Shown in pieces: positions 14,871 through 21,729 of a DNA stretch of 23,040 nucleotides. The stretch comes from an uncultured Clostridium sp. (GTDB lineage Bacteria > Bacillota > Clostridia > Lachnospirales > Lachnospiraceae): positions 1 to 23,040 of the forward strand of contig CALHQJ010000123.1 in NCBI GenBank assembly GCA_938036545.1. Direction: 5' to 3'. Under the pieces are notes generated by a model. The model saw nothing but the letters and a program-made list of their open reading frames with translations, did not search any database and had not been told where the DNA came from. Every line of letters starts with the position of its first letter. Within the stretch, counting starts at the first letter, position 1. The translations under genes were made by a program, and so were the position numbers.

Positions 14871-15458
14871 TTATACAGGTTTTACCATCTGTTCATTTAC
14901 GCTGTCTTCGCAGGAACGCATGGCTAAAATGGTCTTTTCCATTAATTCTTCCAGAGTCCAGCCCAAAATCTCAGCTCCGTCCCTGATAACGTCCCTGGAA
15001 CATCCGGCTGCAAACCGCTTATCTTTAAACTTTTTCTTTAAACTGGAAACTTCCATGTCCATTACGCTTTTAGATGGACGCATACGGGCAGCTGCGCCAA
15101 TGAGTCCAGTCAGTTCATCTGCTGCAAACAGCACCTTTTCCATCTGATGCTCCGGCTTTACATCGGAACACAGACCATAAGCGTGACTGCATATTGCATG
15201 AATCAGTTCTGGCTCTGCCCCAATCTCTGCAAGCAGTTCCGGAGCCTTTTTGCAGTGTTCTTCCGGATATTTTTCAAAATCCACATCATGAAGCAGTCCG
15301 GCAATTGCCCAAAATTCTTCTTCCTCCCCATATCCCAGTTCCTTTGCATACCAGCGCATAGCGCCTTCTACAGTCAGTCCATGAAGGATATGAAAGGGCT
15401 CCTGATTGTACTTTTTCAGCAGGTCAAGAGCCTGCTCCCTGGTAACCTGTGTTGTCAT
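14871..15458 (-). CDS. HD-domain (HDIG) putative phosphohydrolase
   Basis: This 195-residue protein has the metal-binding residues of the HD superfamily: a preceding His in PFHILHGLTV, the HD pair His57-Asp58 in GLLHDVDFEKYPEEH, His92 in ICSHAYG, and Asp114 in LFAADELTGLI. This compact form is widespread in Clostridia and annotated only as an HD/HDIG hydrolase; the substrate is unknown. It lacks a GYP motif or nucleotide-cyclase partner that would suggest a cyclic-di-nucleotide enzyme. ATG at 15458 follows AGGAG at 7 bases, excluding upstream in-frame starts. It is 73 bases upstream of aspartate kinase on the same strand, but that gene has its own promoter. Confidence 0.85.
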   Translation of the reverse strand: MTTQVTREQALDLLKKYNQEPFHILHGLTVEGAMRWYAKELGYGEEEEFWAIAGLLHDVDFEKYPEEHCKKAPELLAEIGAEPELIHAICSHAYGLCSDVKPEHQMEKVLFAADELTGLIGAAARMRPSKSVMDMEVSSLKKKFKDKRFAAGCSRDVIRDGAEILGWTLEELMEKTILAMRSCEDSVNEQMVKPV

Positions 15459-15486
15459 ACCAATTCTCCTTTTCTCAATAGTGTAG

Positions 15487-15630
15487 CTGTTCAGCCATGC
15501 ATCTTCTTGCCCGCTTACAGCGGACAAGAAGCGTCGGGCGTCCGCCCTATGAAGATTCAGACAGAAAAATTCTTATGAAAACAAGCTTTCAACGCCTTTT
15601 TCTGTCTGAATCTTCGCATGGCTGAACTGA
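15487..15630. repeat. Structured intergenic element A
   Basis: This element of about 140 bases lies between divergent genes. The outer stem is GTTCAGCCATGC (15489-15500) with GCATGGCTGAAC (15616-15627), perfect over 12 bp. Inside are hairpin CTTCTTG...CAAGAAG (15503-15531, with CCGC/GCGG continuing inward), a small GGGC-gtcc-GCCC hairpin, and a perfect 19-bp stem whose arms lie at 15551-15569 and 15597-15615. It shares CTGTTCAG...GCATCTTCTTG and GCGGACAAGA-like hairpin arms with the element at 22993 and the left end with the one at 20565. It looks like a non-coding interspersed repeat (REP/MITE-like) or a folded RNA. Confidence 0.7.
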
Positions 15631-15672
15631 TCTCAATAATGTAATTTGGAACAGGAACCTTTTCGGCCCCTT

Positions 15673-15698
15673 TTATCATATTCTGGCATAGATGATAA
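15673..15698. promoter_or_regulatory. Small inverted repeat upstream of the hypothetical gene
   Basis: TTATCAT and ATGATAA form 7-bp arms around a 12-base spacer immediately upstream of the ribosome site of the plus-strand gene at 15713. It could be an operator. A convincing -35/-10 pair for that gene was not found. Confidence 0.3.
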
Positions 15699-15712
15699 TT
15701 TTGGAGGCTTTT

Positions 15713-16198
15713 ATGAATTCCTTTCCATCTATCACAGGAGTCATTGCCGCAGTACACAGCCTGGCCGATGACAGAGGCAATGACTTGTGTTCCTTCCTTC
15801 TGGATATCCAGTCTGCTGACGGGCCGGTATCCCTTTTATTAACTTCCAGCACCTATGTATATGACTGCGAATGTCTGGAAAACGGAGATTCCATTACCGC
15901 TTTCTACGACCCCAATGCTCCAGTGCCTCTCATATATCCGCCCCGTTACGCCGCCCTGGTCATTGTCAAAACCGAAAACGGAACCCAGGCGGCGCTGGAT
16001 GTTTTTGATGAAACCCTGACTAATTCTGACGGAACCCTGCGGCTAAATCCCGATCAACATACGGACATCACCACTCCCAATGGCCAGAAAATCCATGGCA
16101 GCCTGGGAGGCCATATGCTTTTGGTGCTGTTTTCCGCTTCTACCAAAAGCATTCCTGCTCTGGCTGTGCCAAAAGACATTGTGGTATTCTGCGGATAA
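15713..16198 (+). CDS. Conserved hypothetical protein
   Basis: This 161-residue protein has no domain I can name. ATG at 15713 follows GGAGG at 5 bases, so seven earlier in-frame residues are excluded. It appears soluble, with no signal peptide or membrane segment. The sequence opens with SITGVIAAVH and contains SLLLTSSTYVYD, then GDSITAFYDPNAPVPLIYPPRYAALVI, and ends in MLLVLFSASTKSIPALAVPKDIVVF. The Pro-rich YDPNAPVPLIYPPRY block looks like a conserved core. The many predicted beta strands and the Thr-x-Tyr-Val start suggest an OB-like or beta-barrel fold, which is only an impression. It is a single gene transcribed toward the YitT gene, downstream of structured element A. Confidence 0.75.
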   Translation: MNSFPSITGVIAAVHSLADDRGNDLCSFLLDIQSADGPVSLLLTSSTYVYDCECLENGDSITAFYDPNAPVPLIYPPRYAALVIVKTENGTQAALDVFDETLTNSDGTLRLNPDQHTDITTPNGQKIHGSLGGHMLLVLFSASTKSIPALAVPKDIVVFCG

Positions 16199-16204
16199 CT
16201 GCTA

Positions 16205-17089
16205 TTAATACGTTCCTATCTGCTTTTCCCGTTCAGCCCATATTTTCTGACGGGAAAAGCCTCTTCCCTTCACTTCTTTTACCTGGCTGATTACCAGAAA
16301 GGCCTCCGGATCGATTTCCTGTACGGCCCGATTCAGCTTTGCCAATTCCCGATTGGAAATGACTGTCAGCAATACCGGCCTTTCTGTTCTCATAAATCCG
16401 GTTTCCCCATAGAGAAGGGTAGAACCCCGATCCAAATCCCGAATAATCATATCGTTAATTTCTTCATACTTGCTGCTGACAATTTTTACCTGAGTCTTCG
16501 CTTCTCCCATAATCAGCACTTTTTCCAAAACCATAGTATACAACAGCACCAGCAAAATGCCGTAAAGAATCTGGGTTCTGTCTGAAAATGACGCCTGAAG
16601 CAGCAAAATCAAAACGTCAAAGCCATACATGGTAACAGAAACCGGTATTCCAAAAAAGCGGCGGATTAACAATGGCGGAATATCCATGCCGCCGGTTGAA
16701 GCGCCGCAGCGGATTACAATGCCAATTCCGATTCCAATCATGCCTCCTCCGAAAATGGCTCCGATAATCATATCTACTCCCGTCTGGGGAAGCTGGGGAA
16801 ACTTTTGAAGCACTCCTAAAATAAAGGGATAGTAAAAGGTACTGATAATGGTAGTCATGGCAAACTTTTTTCCCAGAATCACCGCTCCCAGCAGGAACAT
16901 TCCCACATTAAATACGGATACGAATCCGGTAATCGGAATCCCGAAATAATTTTGGGCTGCCAGGGCAAGTCCTGTGGTTCCGCCCATAATAAATCCATTG
17001 GGAAGCAGAAACATCACCACGCCCAATGCATAGATGGTATTAGCTGCCAGAATCAGCGCCACATCCAGAATTAACTTTTTTCGATTCAT
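16205..17089 (-). CDS. YitT-family membrane protein (DUF161/DUF2179)
   Basis: This 294-residue protein has about five to six membrane segments in residues 8-195, including the family's LLPNGFIMGGTTGLALAAQ, GIGIVIRCGASTGGMDIPPLL and VLIMGEAKTQVKIVSSKYEEI stretches. A soluble C-terminal DUF2179 domain follows (about 205-285: DLDRGSTLLYGETGFMR, then VLLTVISNRELAKLNRAVQEIDPEAFLVI), resembling a small ligand-binding fold. ATG 17089 has GGGAGG 7 bases upstream. It converges on the hypothetical gene at 16198 with a 6-base gap. The function of this common Firmicutes family is not established; several paralogues per genome are usual. Confidence 0.93.
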   Translation of the reverse strand: MNRKKLILDVALILAANTIYALGVVMFLLPNGFIMGGTTGLALAAQNYFGIPITGFVSVFNVGMFLLGAVILGKKFAMTTIISTFYYPFILGVLQKFPQLPQTGVDMIIGAIFGGGMIGIGIGIVIRCGASTGGMDIPPLLIRRFFGIPVSVTMYGFDVLILLLQASFSDRTQILYGILLVLLYTMVLEKVLIMGEAKTQVKIVSSKYEEINDMIIRDLDRGSTLLYGETGFMRTERPVLLTVISNRELAKLNRAVQEIDPEAFLVISQVKEVKGRGFSRQKIWAEREKQIGTY

Positions 17090-17181
17090 TACAAAACCTC
17101 CCATTCATTCCGGCATATTGTAACCCTCTTTTTTTCCCCTGTCAAGCCGCACGGCTGCCAGGAAACCAACATATGCTAAAC

Positions 17182-17187
17182 TATAAT
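17182..17187 (+). promoter_or_regulatory. Candidate -10 box of the transporter-asnB operon
   Basis: TATAAT sits 22 bases before ATG 17209, and downstream of an in-frame ATG at 17173, which argues against the latter as the start. The matching -35 (CAGGAA-like, 17 bases upstream) is weak. Confidence 0.35.
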
Positions 17188-17208
17188 CTGAAAATCGGGA
17201 GTGCAGTT

Positions 17209-18606
17209 ATGTTAGAAAACTCAATTGTTCTGACCCCTCTTCATTATTGCTATCTAATCGGGGTTATTGTGATTCTGGGCGTTATGATTCTGCGAAAGGA
17301 TACTCCGGCTGTCTGCATTGGCTTTCTCTTTCTTCTGGGTCTCACCGGCCTTGGAAGTGTTTGGGGCGGGATTCAGACCGTATTTAACGCCATCCTGTAT
17401 GCAGGCAGAGAATTTATGGAAATTATCGCTACCATTGCGCTGGTCACCGCCCTGTCCAAGTGCTTACGAGAGCTGGGAAGCGACTATCTGTTAATGAGGC
17501 CTATGTCCCGCATTATGAAAACGCCGTCTCTGACCTGGTGGATATTAGGAATTACCATGCTCATCGTTTCTCTGTTTTTATGGCCCTCTCCATCTGTGGC
17601 CCTGGTAGGTGCCATTATGCTTCCCTTTTCTATCCGCGCAGGCCTTACCCCATTGGCAGCTGCTATAGCTATGAACCTGTTCGGTCATGGCATTGCTTTA
17701 AGCTATGATCTGGTTGTTCAGGGCGCTCCTGCCATCTCTGCTGCAGCCGCCGGTATTTCTACCAGTCAGATTTTAACCGAAGGCCGGCCAGTTTTCTGGG
17801 CCATGGGAATTGCCGCAGTTACCTCTGCTTTTTTATTAAACCGCAAAACCATGGCAGCCTCATCCATAACCTTAAAAACCAGCTCTGGAGATGCCTCTGA
17901 CAATCCCTCTTTAATCTCTTCAGAAAGGAAACCGACCGGTCCGGCTAAACTTTTAGCCGCTGCTGTTCCTCTGGCATTTTTATCTGATATTATCGTCATG
18001 CTGGCTTTTGATCTCCGAGGCGGAGACGCCACCAGCCTGATATCCGGAACTGCTATTCTTCTCATGTGTCTGGGATCAGTTCTGGCTTTCAAAACCGACT
18101 GTCTGGAAAAAATTACCGGCTATCTGACAGATGGCTTTTTGTTTGCCATCCGCATTTTTGCGCCGGTCATTGCAATTGGAGGTTTTTTCTTTTTAGGCGG
18201 AGAAGGAATTACTTCCATTATGGGCGACTCCTTTTCCGGAGGAATTATGAATGACTGGGCCCTGTGGCTGGCCGCCCACGCCCCCTTAAATAAATATCTC
18301 ATTGGAGCAATCCAAATGGCCGTAGGCGCTCTGACAGGACTGGACGGCTCCGGATTTTCCGGACTCCCTTTAACCGGCGCATTAGCCAATACCTTCGGAA
18401 CTGCCGTAGGCGCTTCTATCCCCGTTCTTGCAGCCCTTGGCCAGATAGCCGCTATCTTTGTAGGCGGAGGAACCCTGGTTCCATGGGGCCTAATCCCTGT
18501 AGCAGCTATCTGTAATGTAAGCCCCTTAGAACTTGCAAGAAAAAATTTTCTGCCGGTTCTCATCGGTTTCTCATGCGCCTTTCTTACCGCATGTTTTCTT
18601 TTATAA
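17209..18606 (+). CDS. Polytopic membrane protein, ion-transporter (DcuC/GntP-like) type
   Basis: This protein of about 465 residues has roughly eleven to twelve hydrophobic segments in two halves. Conserved-looking signatures are TALSKCLRELGSDYLLMRPMS, LFLWPSPSVALVGAIMLPFSIRAG, AMNLFGHGIALSYDLVVQGAPAISAAAAGIS in the first half and GLDGSGFSGLPLTGALA, GQIAAIFVGGGTLVPWGLIPVAAI in the second. Gly/Ser/Pro-rich re-entrant-like loops and an internal repeat are typical of the ion-transporter superfamily that includes DcuC, GntP and NhaC types. The substrate is not predictable. ATG 17209 has GGGAG 7 bases upstream; an in-frame ATG at 17173 (477 residues) is an alternative. It ends 24 bases before the asnB-like gene and is probably co-transcribed with it. 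Confidence 0.75.
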   Translation: MLENSIVLTPLHYCYLIGVIVILGVMILRKDTPAVCIGFLFLLGLTGLGSVWGGIQTVFNAILYAGREFMEIIATIALVTALSKCLRELGSDYLLMRPMSRIMKTPSLTWWILGITMLIVSLFLWPSPSVALVGAIMLPFSIRAGLTPLAAAIAMNLFGHGIALSYDLVVQGAPAISAAAAGISTSQILTEGRPVFWAMGIAAVTSAFLLNRKTMAASSITLKTSSGDASDNPSLISSERKPTGPAKLLAAAVPLAFLSDIIVMLAFDLRGGDATSLISGTAILLMCLGSVLAFKTDCLEKITGYLTDGFLFAIRIFAPVIAIGGFFFLGGEGITSIMGDSFSGGIMNDWALWLAAHAPLNKYLIGAIQMAVGALTGLDGSGFSGLPLTGALANTFGTAVGASIPVLAALGQIAAIFVGGGTLVPWGLIPVAAICNVSPLELARKNFLPVLIGFSCAFLTACFLL

Positions 18607-18630
18607 TCATCCAGCAAAAAGGAGTTTATT

Positions 18631-20490
18631 ATGAGTAAAATCGCCGGTTTTTTCCACCCTGAAACAGACTTTTCCTTTGATAAAAATGTTGTTTCCCACG
18701 CCCTGGATTCCATAAATCAGGCCTTTTCATTTTCCTGCTTCCAGGCCAGTCCTGTCAAGCTTCATTCTTTTCTTACCAAAAACCTGGGCCTGATACAGAC
18801 AGAGAATGAGCCTGGTTCTGATCGCCCTCTTCCTATCGTAAAAAAAGACAACGGCTGCACTTTTGCCATTGTCTGGGATGGGGAACTGTACAATGCCTCT
18901 GAACTGGCAGCTGAATTAACGTCTCTTGGACACACTCTGGAATATGCAGAGGATGGGGAATTGGCCCTTACCGCTTATCTGGCATTTGGCCCTTCTTTTG
19001 CAGAAAAGCTAAACGGTGCCTTCGCCTTTGCCATTGCAGATACTGCCAGAAATCGCCTCCTTTTATATCGGGACCGAGCTGGAACCAAACCGCTTTTTTA
19101 TTGTGTAAAAGATGGGATTTTACTGTTTGCCTCTCAGTTAAAAGGTCTGTTTGCCTGGGACTGTGTCAAACCAGTCCTGGATTTGAAGGGACTTAACGAA
19201 GTCTTCAGTCTGGGGCCGGCAAAAACCAGCGGAAGCGGTGTGTTCAAAGACATTTTCGAGGTGCTTCCAGCCCATTTTCTGCTGTATTCACCAGAAGGGC
19301 TCTCTCTTTACCCTTATTGGGAACTAAAAAGCCATCCCCATGAAGACAGTTATGAAACAACCATTGAAAAAACTGCCTTCCTCCTCCAGGATTCTGTAAA
19401 ACGCCAGCTGGACTGCGGTTCTTCTGCCTGTTCCTTTTTATCCGGCGGTGTAGATTCTTCCCTGGTATCTGCCATCTGCGCCAGAGAATTAAAGAAGAAA
19501 AACCGGCAGCTTACCACCTTTTCTTTTGATTTTACAGGAAATGATAAAAACTTTCAGGCCAACGAGTTCCAGCCTTCTCAGGATCGTCCCTTTGTGGAAA
19601 TCATGGCCCATTACCTGCAGTCGGATCACCACTTTCTGGAATGTACGGCCAAAACCCAGTTTGACCTGTTAGAAGCCTCTGTTCTGGCTCACGATCTGCC
19701 TGCTATGGCAGATGTGGATTCCTCCCTGCTGTACTTCTGTTCTCAGGTTGCGCCGGATTTTTCAGCCGCCTTAACAGGGGAGTGTGCCGATGAAATCTTT
19801 GGCGGTTATCCCTGGTTTCATAAGGAAGCCTGCTTCTGTACCCATACGTTCCCGTGGACCATGGATTTAAAGGCGCGCCAGATACTTCTGTCCGATTCCT
19901 TTTTGTCAGAGCTTCATATGGAAGAGTATGTTCAGGAACGATATGAAACCTCTCTCTCCCAGGTTCCCCGTCTGGATGACGAAAACCCCAGAGAAACCCG
20001 CAGAAGAGAAATTTCTTACCTGAATCTGGTATGGTTTATGCAGACGCTCCTTGATCGCATGAACCGAACCAGCGAAATCTGCGGCCTGACAGCACGGGTT
20101 CCCTTTGCGGATCACCGGATTGTAGAATACCTGTGGAACGTGCCCTGGGAAATGAAAGCAGGCGGCGGAATTGTCAAAAATCTGCTGCGTCAGTCAGGGC
20201 GTGGACTGCTGCCGGATGAAGTGCTGTTCCGCAAAAAATCTCCTTATCCCAAAACCTATGACAAAGCTTATGAAAAGCTTCTTTCCCAGAGGTTAACTGA
20301 AATTCTGGAAGATCCTGGTTCCCCGATTCTTCCGTTTATTGACAAAGAAAAGACTCGGCTCTTTTTATCCAGCCCTTCTGACTACGGAAAGCCCTGGTAC
20401 GGCCAGCTTATGGCAGCTCCCCAGATGATGGCTTATATGATCCAAATCAATTTCTGGCTGTCTTATTACCAACCGGAACTTCACCTTTAA
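18631..20490 (+). CDS. AsnB-family asparagine synthetase with degenerate glutaminase domain
   Basis: This 619-residue homologue of asparagine synthetase B makes an acyl-adenylate with ATP and amidates it. The C-terminal synthetase domain is well kept: PP-loop SGGVDSS (271-277), GECADEIFGGYPWF (383-396), RREISYLNLVWFMQTLLDRM and FRKKSPYPKTY (533-543). The N-terminal class II glutaminase domain is present in length but lacks its chemistry. It begins MSKIAGFF where active enzymes begin Met-Cys-Gly/Ser-Ile-Ala-Gly, so the nucleophile Cys is gone. The usual Arg-Gly-Pro-Asp motif is missing, Asn-Gly-Glu is Asp-Gly-Glu (83-85), and Asp-Thr-Glu is Asp-Gly-Glu. Thr487 replaces the conserved Glu in GLExRVPF. 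AAGGAG lies 6 bases before the only plausible start. Ammonia-dependent synthesis or a changed substrate is inferred. It is downstream partner of the transporter gene. Confidence 0.88.
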   Translation: MSKIAGFFHPETDFSFDKNVVSHALDSINQAFSFSCFQASPVKLHSFLTKNLGLIQTENEPGSDRPLPIVKKDNGCTFAIVWDGELYNASELAAELTSLGHTLEYAEDGELALTAYLAFGPSFAEKLNGAFAFAIADTARNRLLLYRDRAGTKPLFYCVKDGILLFASQLKGLFAWDCVKPVLDLKGLNEVFSLGPAKTSGSGVFKDIFEVLPAHFLLYSPEGLSLYPYWELKSHPHEDSYETTIEKTAFLLQDSVKRQLDCGSSACSFLSGGVDSSLVSAICARELKKKNRQLTTFSFDFTGNDKNFQANEFQPSQDRPFVEIMAHYLQSDHHFLECTAKTQFDLLEASVLAHDLPAMADVDSSLLYFCSQVAPDFSAALTGECADEIFGGYPWFHKEACFCTHTFPWTMDLKARQILLSDSFLSELHMEEYVQERYETSLSQVPRLDDENPRETRRREISYLNLVWFMQTLLDRMNRTSEICGLTARVPFADHRIVEYLWNVPWEMKAGGGIVKNLLRQSGRGLLPDEVLFRKKSPYPKTYDKAYEKLLSQRLTEILEDPGSPILPFIDKEKTRLFLSSPSDYGKPWYGQLMAAPQMMAYMIQINFWLSYYQPELHL

Positions 20491-20564
20491 TCCGTTTGCT
20501 CCAAAGGCCTGACTGGAAATCCGGTTTACAGCAGGCATCTCTTTTGGTACACTAAGAAGGAAAA

Positions 20565-20680
20565 TTGTAACTGTTCAGGACGGAGGCATCTTCCGATGTG
20601 AAATCTGGTGCAACAAGCCAGCTTAACACAGCTTGTTGCACCAGATTTCCCGCCGCCCTGAATAGTTACGGAATTTTTTT
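20565..20680. repeat. Structured intergenic element B (also a likely terminator)
   Basis: The outer stem is GTAACTGTTCAGGACGG (20567-20583) with the sequence at 20653-20669, 17 positions with one mismatch and one G-U. Inside are a small CATC-ttcc-GATG hairpin and a perfect 18-bp stem (AAATCTGGTGCAACAAGC, 20601-20618, with 20631-20648). An A run precedes and TTTTTTT follows, so it can end transcription of asnB, and possibly act from both sides. The left 17 bases are identical to those of the element starting at 22993. It fills most of the 213-base gap between asnB and the next gene. Confidence 0.75.
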
Positions 20681-20703
20681 AAATCAGAAGGAAGTAAACT
20701 AAC

Positions 20704-21711
20704 ATGAAACTGAATTACTCCACGACCAGCCACAGGAAAAGACCCCAGAAAAAAAGAAGCAGCAGACAACGCAGCCGCAGGAGCTGGGATTTCCACGGAC
20801 ACATCCCCCTCTCTGCTTTTCCGCTTCTGCTGTTTACCTTTTTGCTTGCAGTAGGAATTTTATTTGATATTGATTTGACCCCTCTTCTTCCAACCGAATC
20901 TGCAGTTTCCCCAGAAGGACTGGAAGAAGCGCCTTTTCGCATGACTGTATTAGACGTAGGACAGGGATTGTCTGTCTTTATTGAAGCAGACGGCCAGACC
21001 ATGCTGTATGACGGCGGCGATCGAAATGCCTCGTCCTTTGTAGTAAGTTATCTGGAACAGGAGGATTTGGAAAAGCTCAATTATGTTACCATTTCTCACT
21101 ATGATGCGGATCATTTAAACGGCATTGTCGGCGTCTTAAACCATTTCCCTGTGGAACAGGTACTTGCGCCGGATTACAGCGCTAAAAGCGCCATTTTCAA
21201 ATCTTACCAAAAGGTACTGGCTGAAAAATCCATAACTCCCATTCATCCGGCTGTAGGAGATACCTTTGAACTGGGACAGGCCTCGTTTACAGTCCTTGGC
21301 CCTACTGTCATTGATCCGGACAGCGGAAACAACAATTCCCTGGCTATCCGGATTACCTATGGAAACACCAGCTTTCTGTTAACCGGAGACGCAGAACATG
21401 AGGAAGAGGAAGACATCTGCCAGTCATGGGGACGGTTTCTGTTAAGCGACGTCTACGTAGCCGGTCACCATGGGAGCGGCAGTTCCACTTCCTGGAGTTT
21501 ATTGGAAAATGCCATTCCGGAATATACCATTATCAGCTGCGGGAAGGGAAACTCCTACGGCCATCCACACGATACGGTTATGGAACGGCTGGAATCTATG
21601 GAAATCCCCGTATACCGGACAGATATACAGGGAACCATTTCCGTGGCCTCAGACGGTGAAAACCTGATCTGGTCCCAGGAACCCTGCAATGACTATACTC
21701 CTGGCGACTAA
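20704..21711 (+). CDS. ComEC/Rec2-type metallo-beta-lactamase-fold protein, membrane-anchored
   Basis: This 335-residue protein begins with a basic cytoplasmic stretch (RKRPQKKRSSRQRSRR), one membrane segment (about 34-56) and an outward-facing metallo-beta-lactamase domain. Metal and family motifs are LDVGQGLSVFIE (83-94), SHYDADHLNG (131-140), NNNSLAIR, FLLTGDAE and VAGHHGS. These correspond to the C-terminal domain of the competence channel protein ComEC, but the channel (Competence) domain is absent. Stand-alone forms are common in Lachnospiraceae and are thought to be secreted or anchored hydrolases, possibly nucleases or phosphodiesterases. GAAGGAAG lies about 10 bases before ATG. It is separated from asnB by structured element B. 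It ends 18 bases from the convergent MFS gene. Confidence 0.88.
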   Translation: MKLNYSTTSHRKRPQKKRSSRQRSRRSWDFHGHIPLSAFPLLLFTFLLAVGILFDIDLTPLLPTESAVSPEGLEEAPFRMTVLDVGQGLSVFIEADGQTMLYDGGDRNASSFVVSYLEQEDLEKLNYVTISHYDADHLNGIVGVLNHFPVEQVLAPDYSAKSAIFKSYQKVLAEKSITPIHPAVGDTFELGQASFTVLGPTVIDPDSGNNNSLAIRITYGNTSFLLTGDAEHEEEEDICQSWGRFLLSDVYVAGHHGSGSSTSWSLLENAIPEYTIISCGKGNSYGHPHDTVMERLESMEIPVYRTDIQGTISVASDGENLIWSQEPCNDYTPGD

Positions 21712-21729
21712 GGCTTCTGTGCGTTTTTT

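Noticed and set aside
15487..15630. Retron or other reverse-transcriptase-linked non-coding RNA
   Set aside because: The nested inverted repeats resemble such RNAs, but no reverse transcriptase or effector gene lies nearby and similar elements recur without one.
16221..16260. 10-bp inverted repeat GCTTTTCCCG / CGGGAAAAGC
   Set aside because: It lies inside the 3' end of the yitT coding sequence and has no T tract on either strand, so a terminator call between the convergent genes is not supported.
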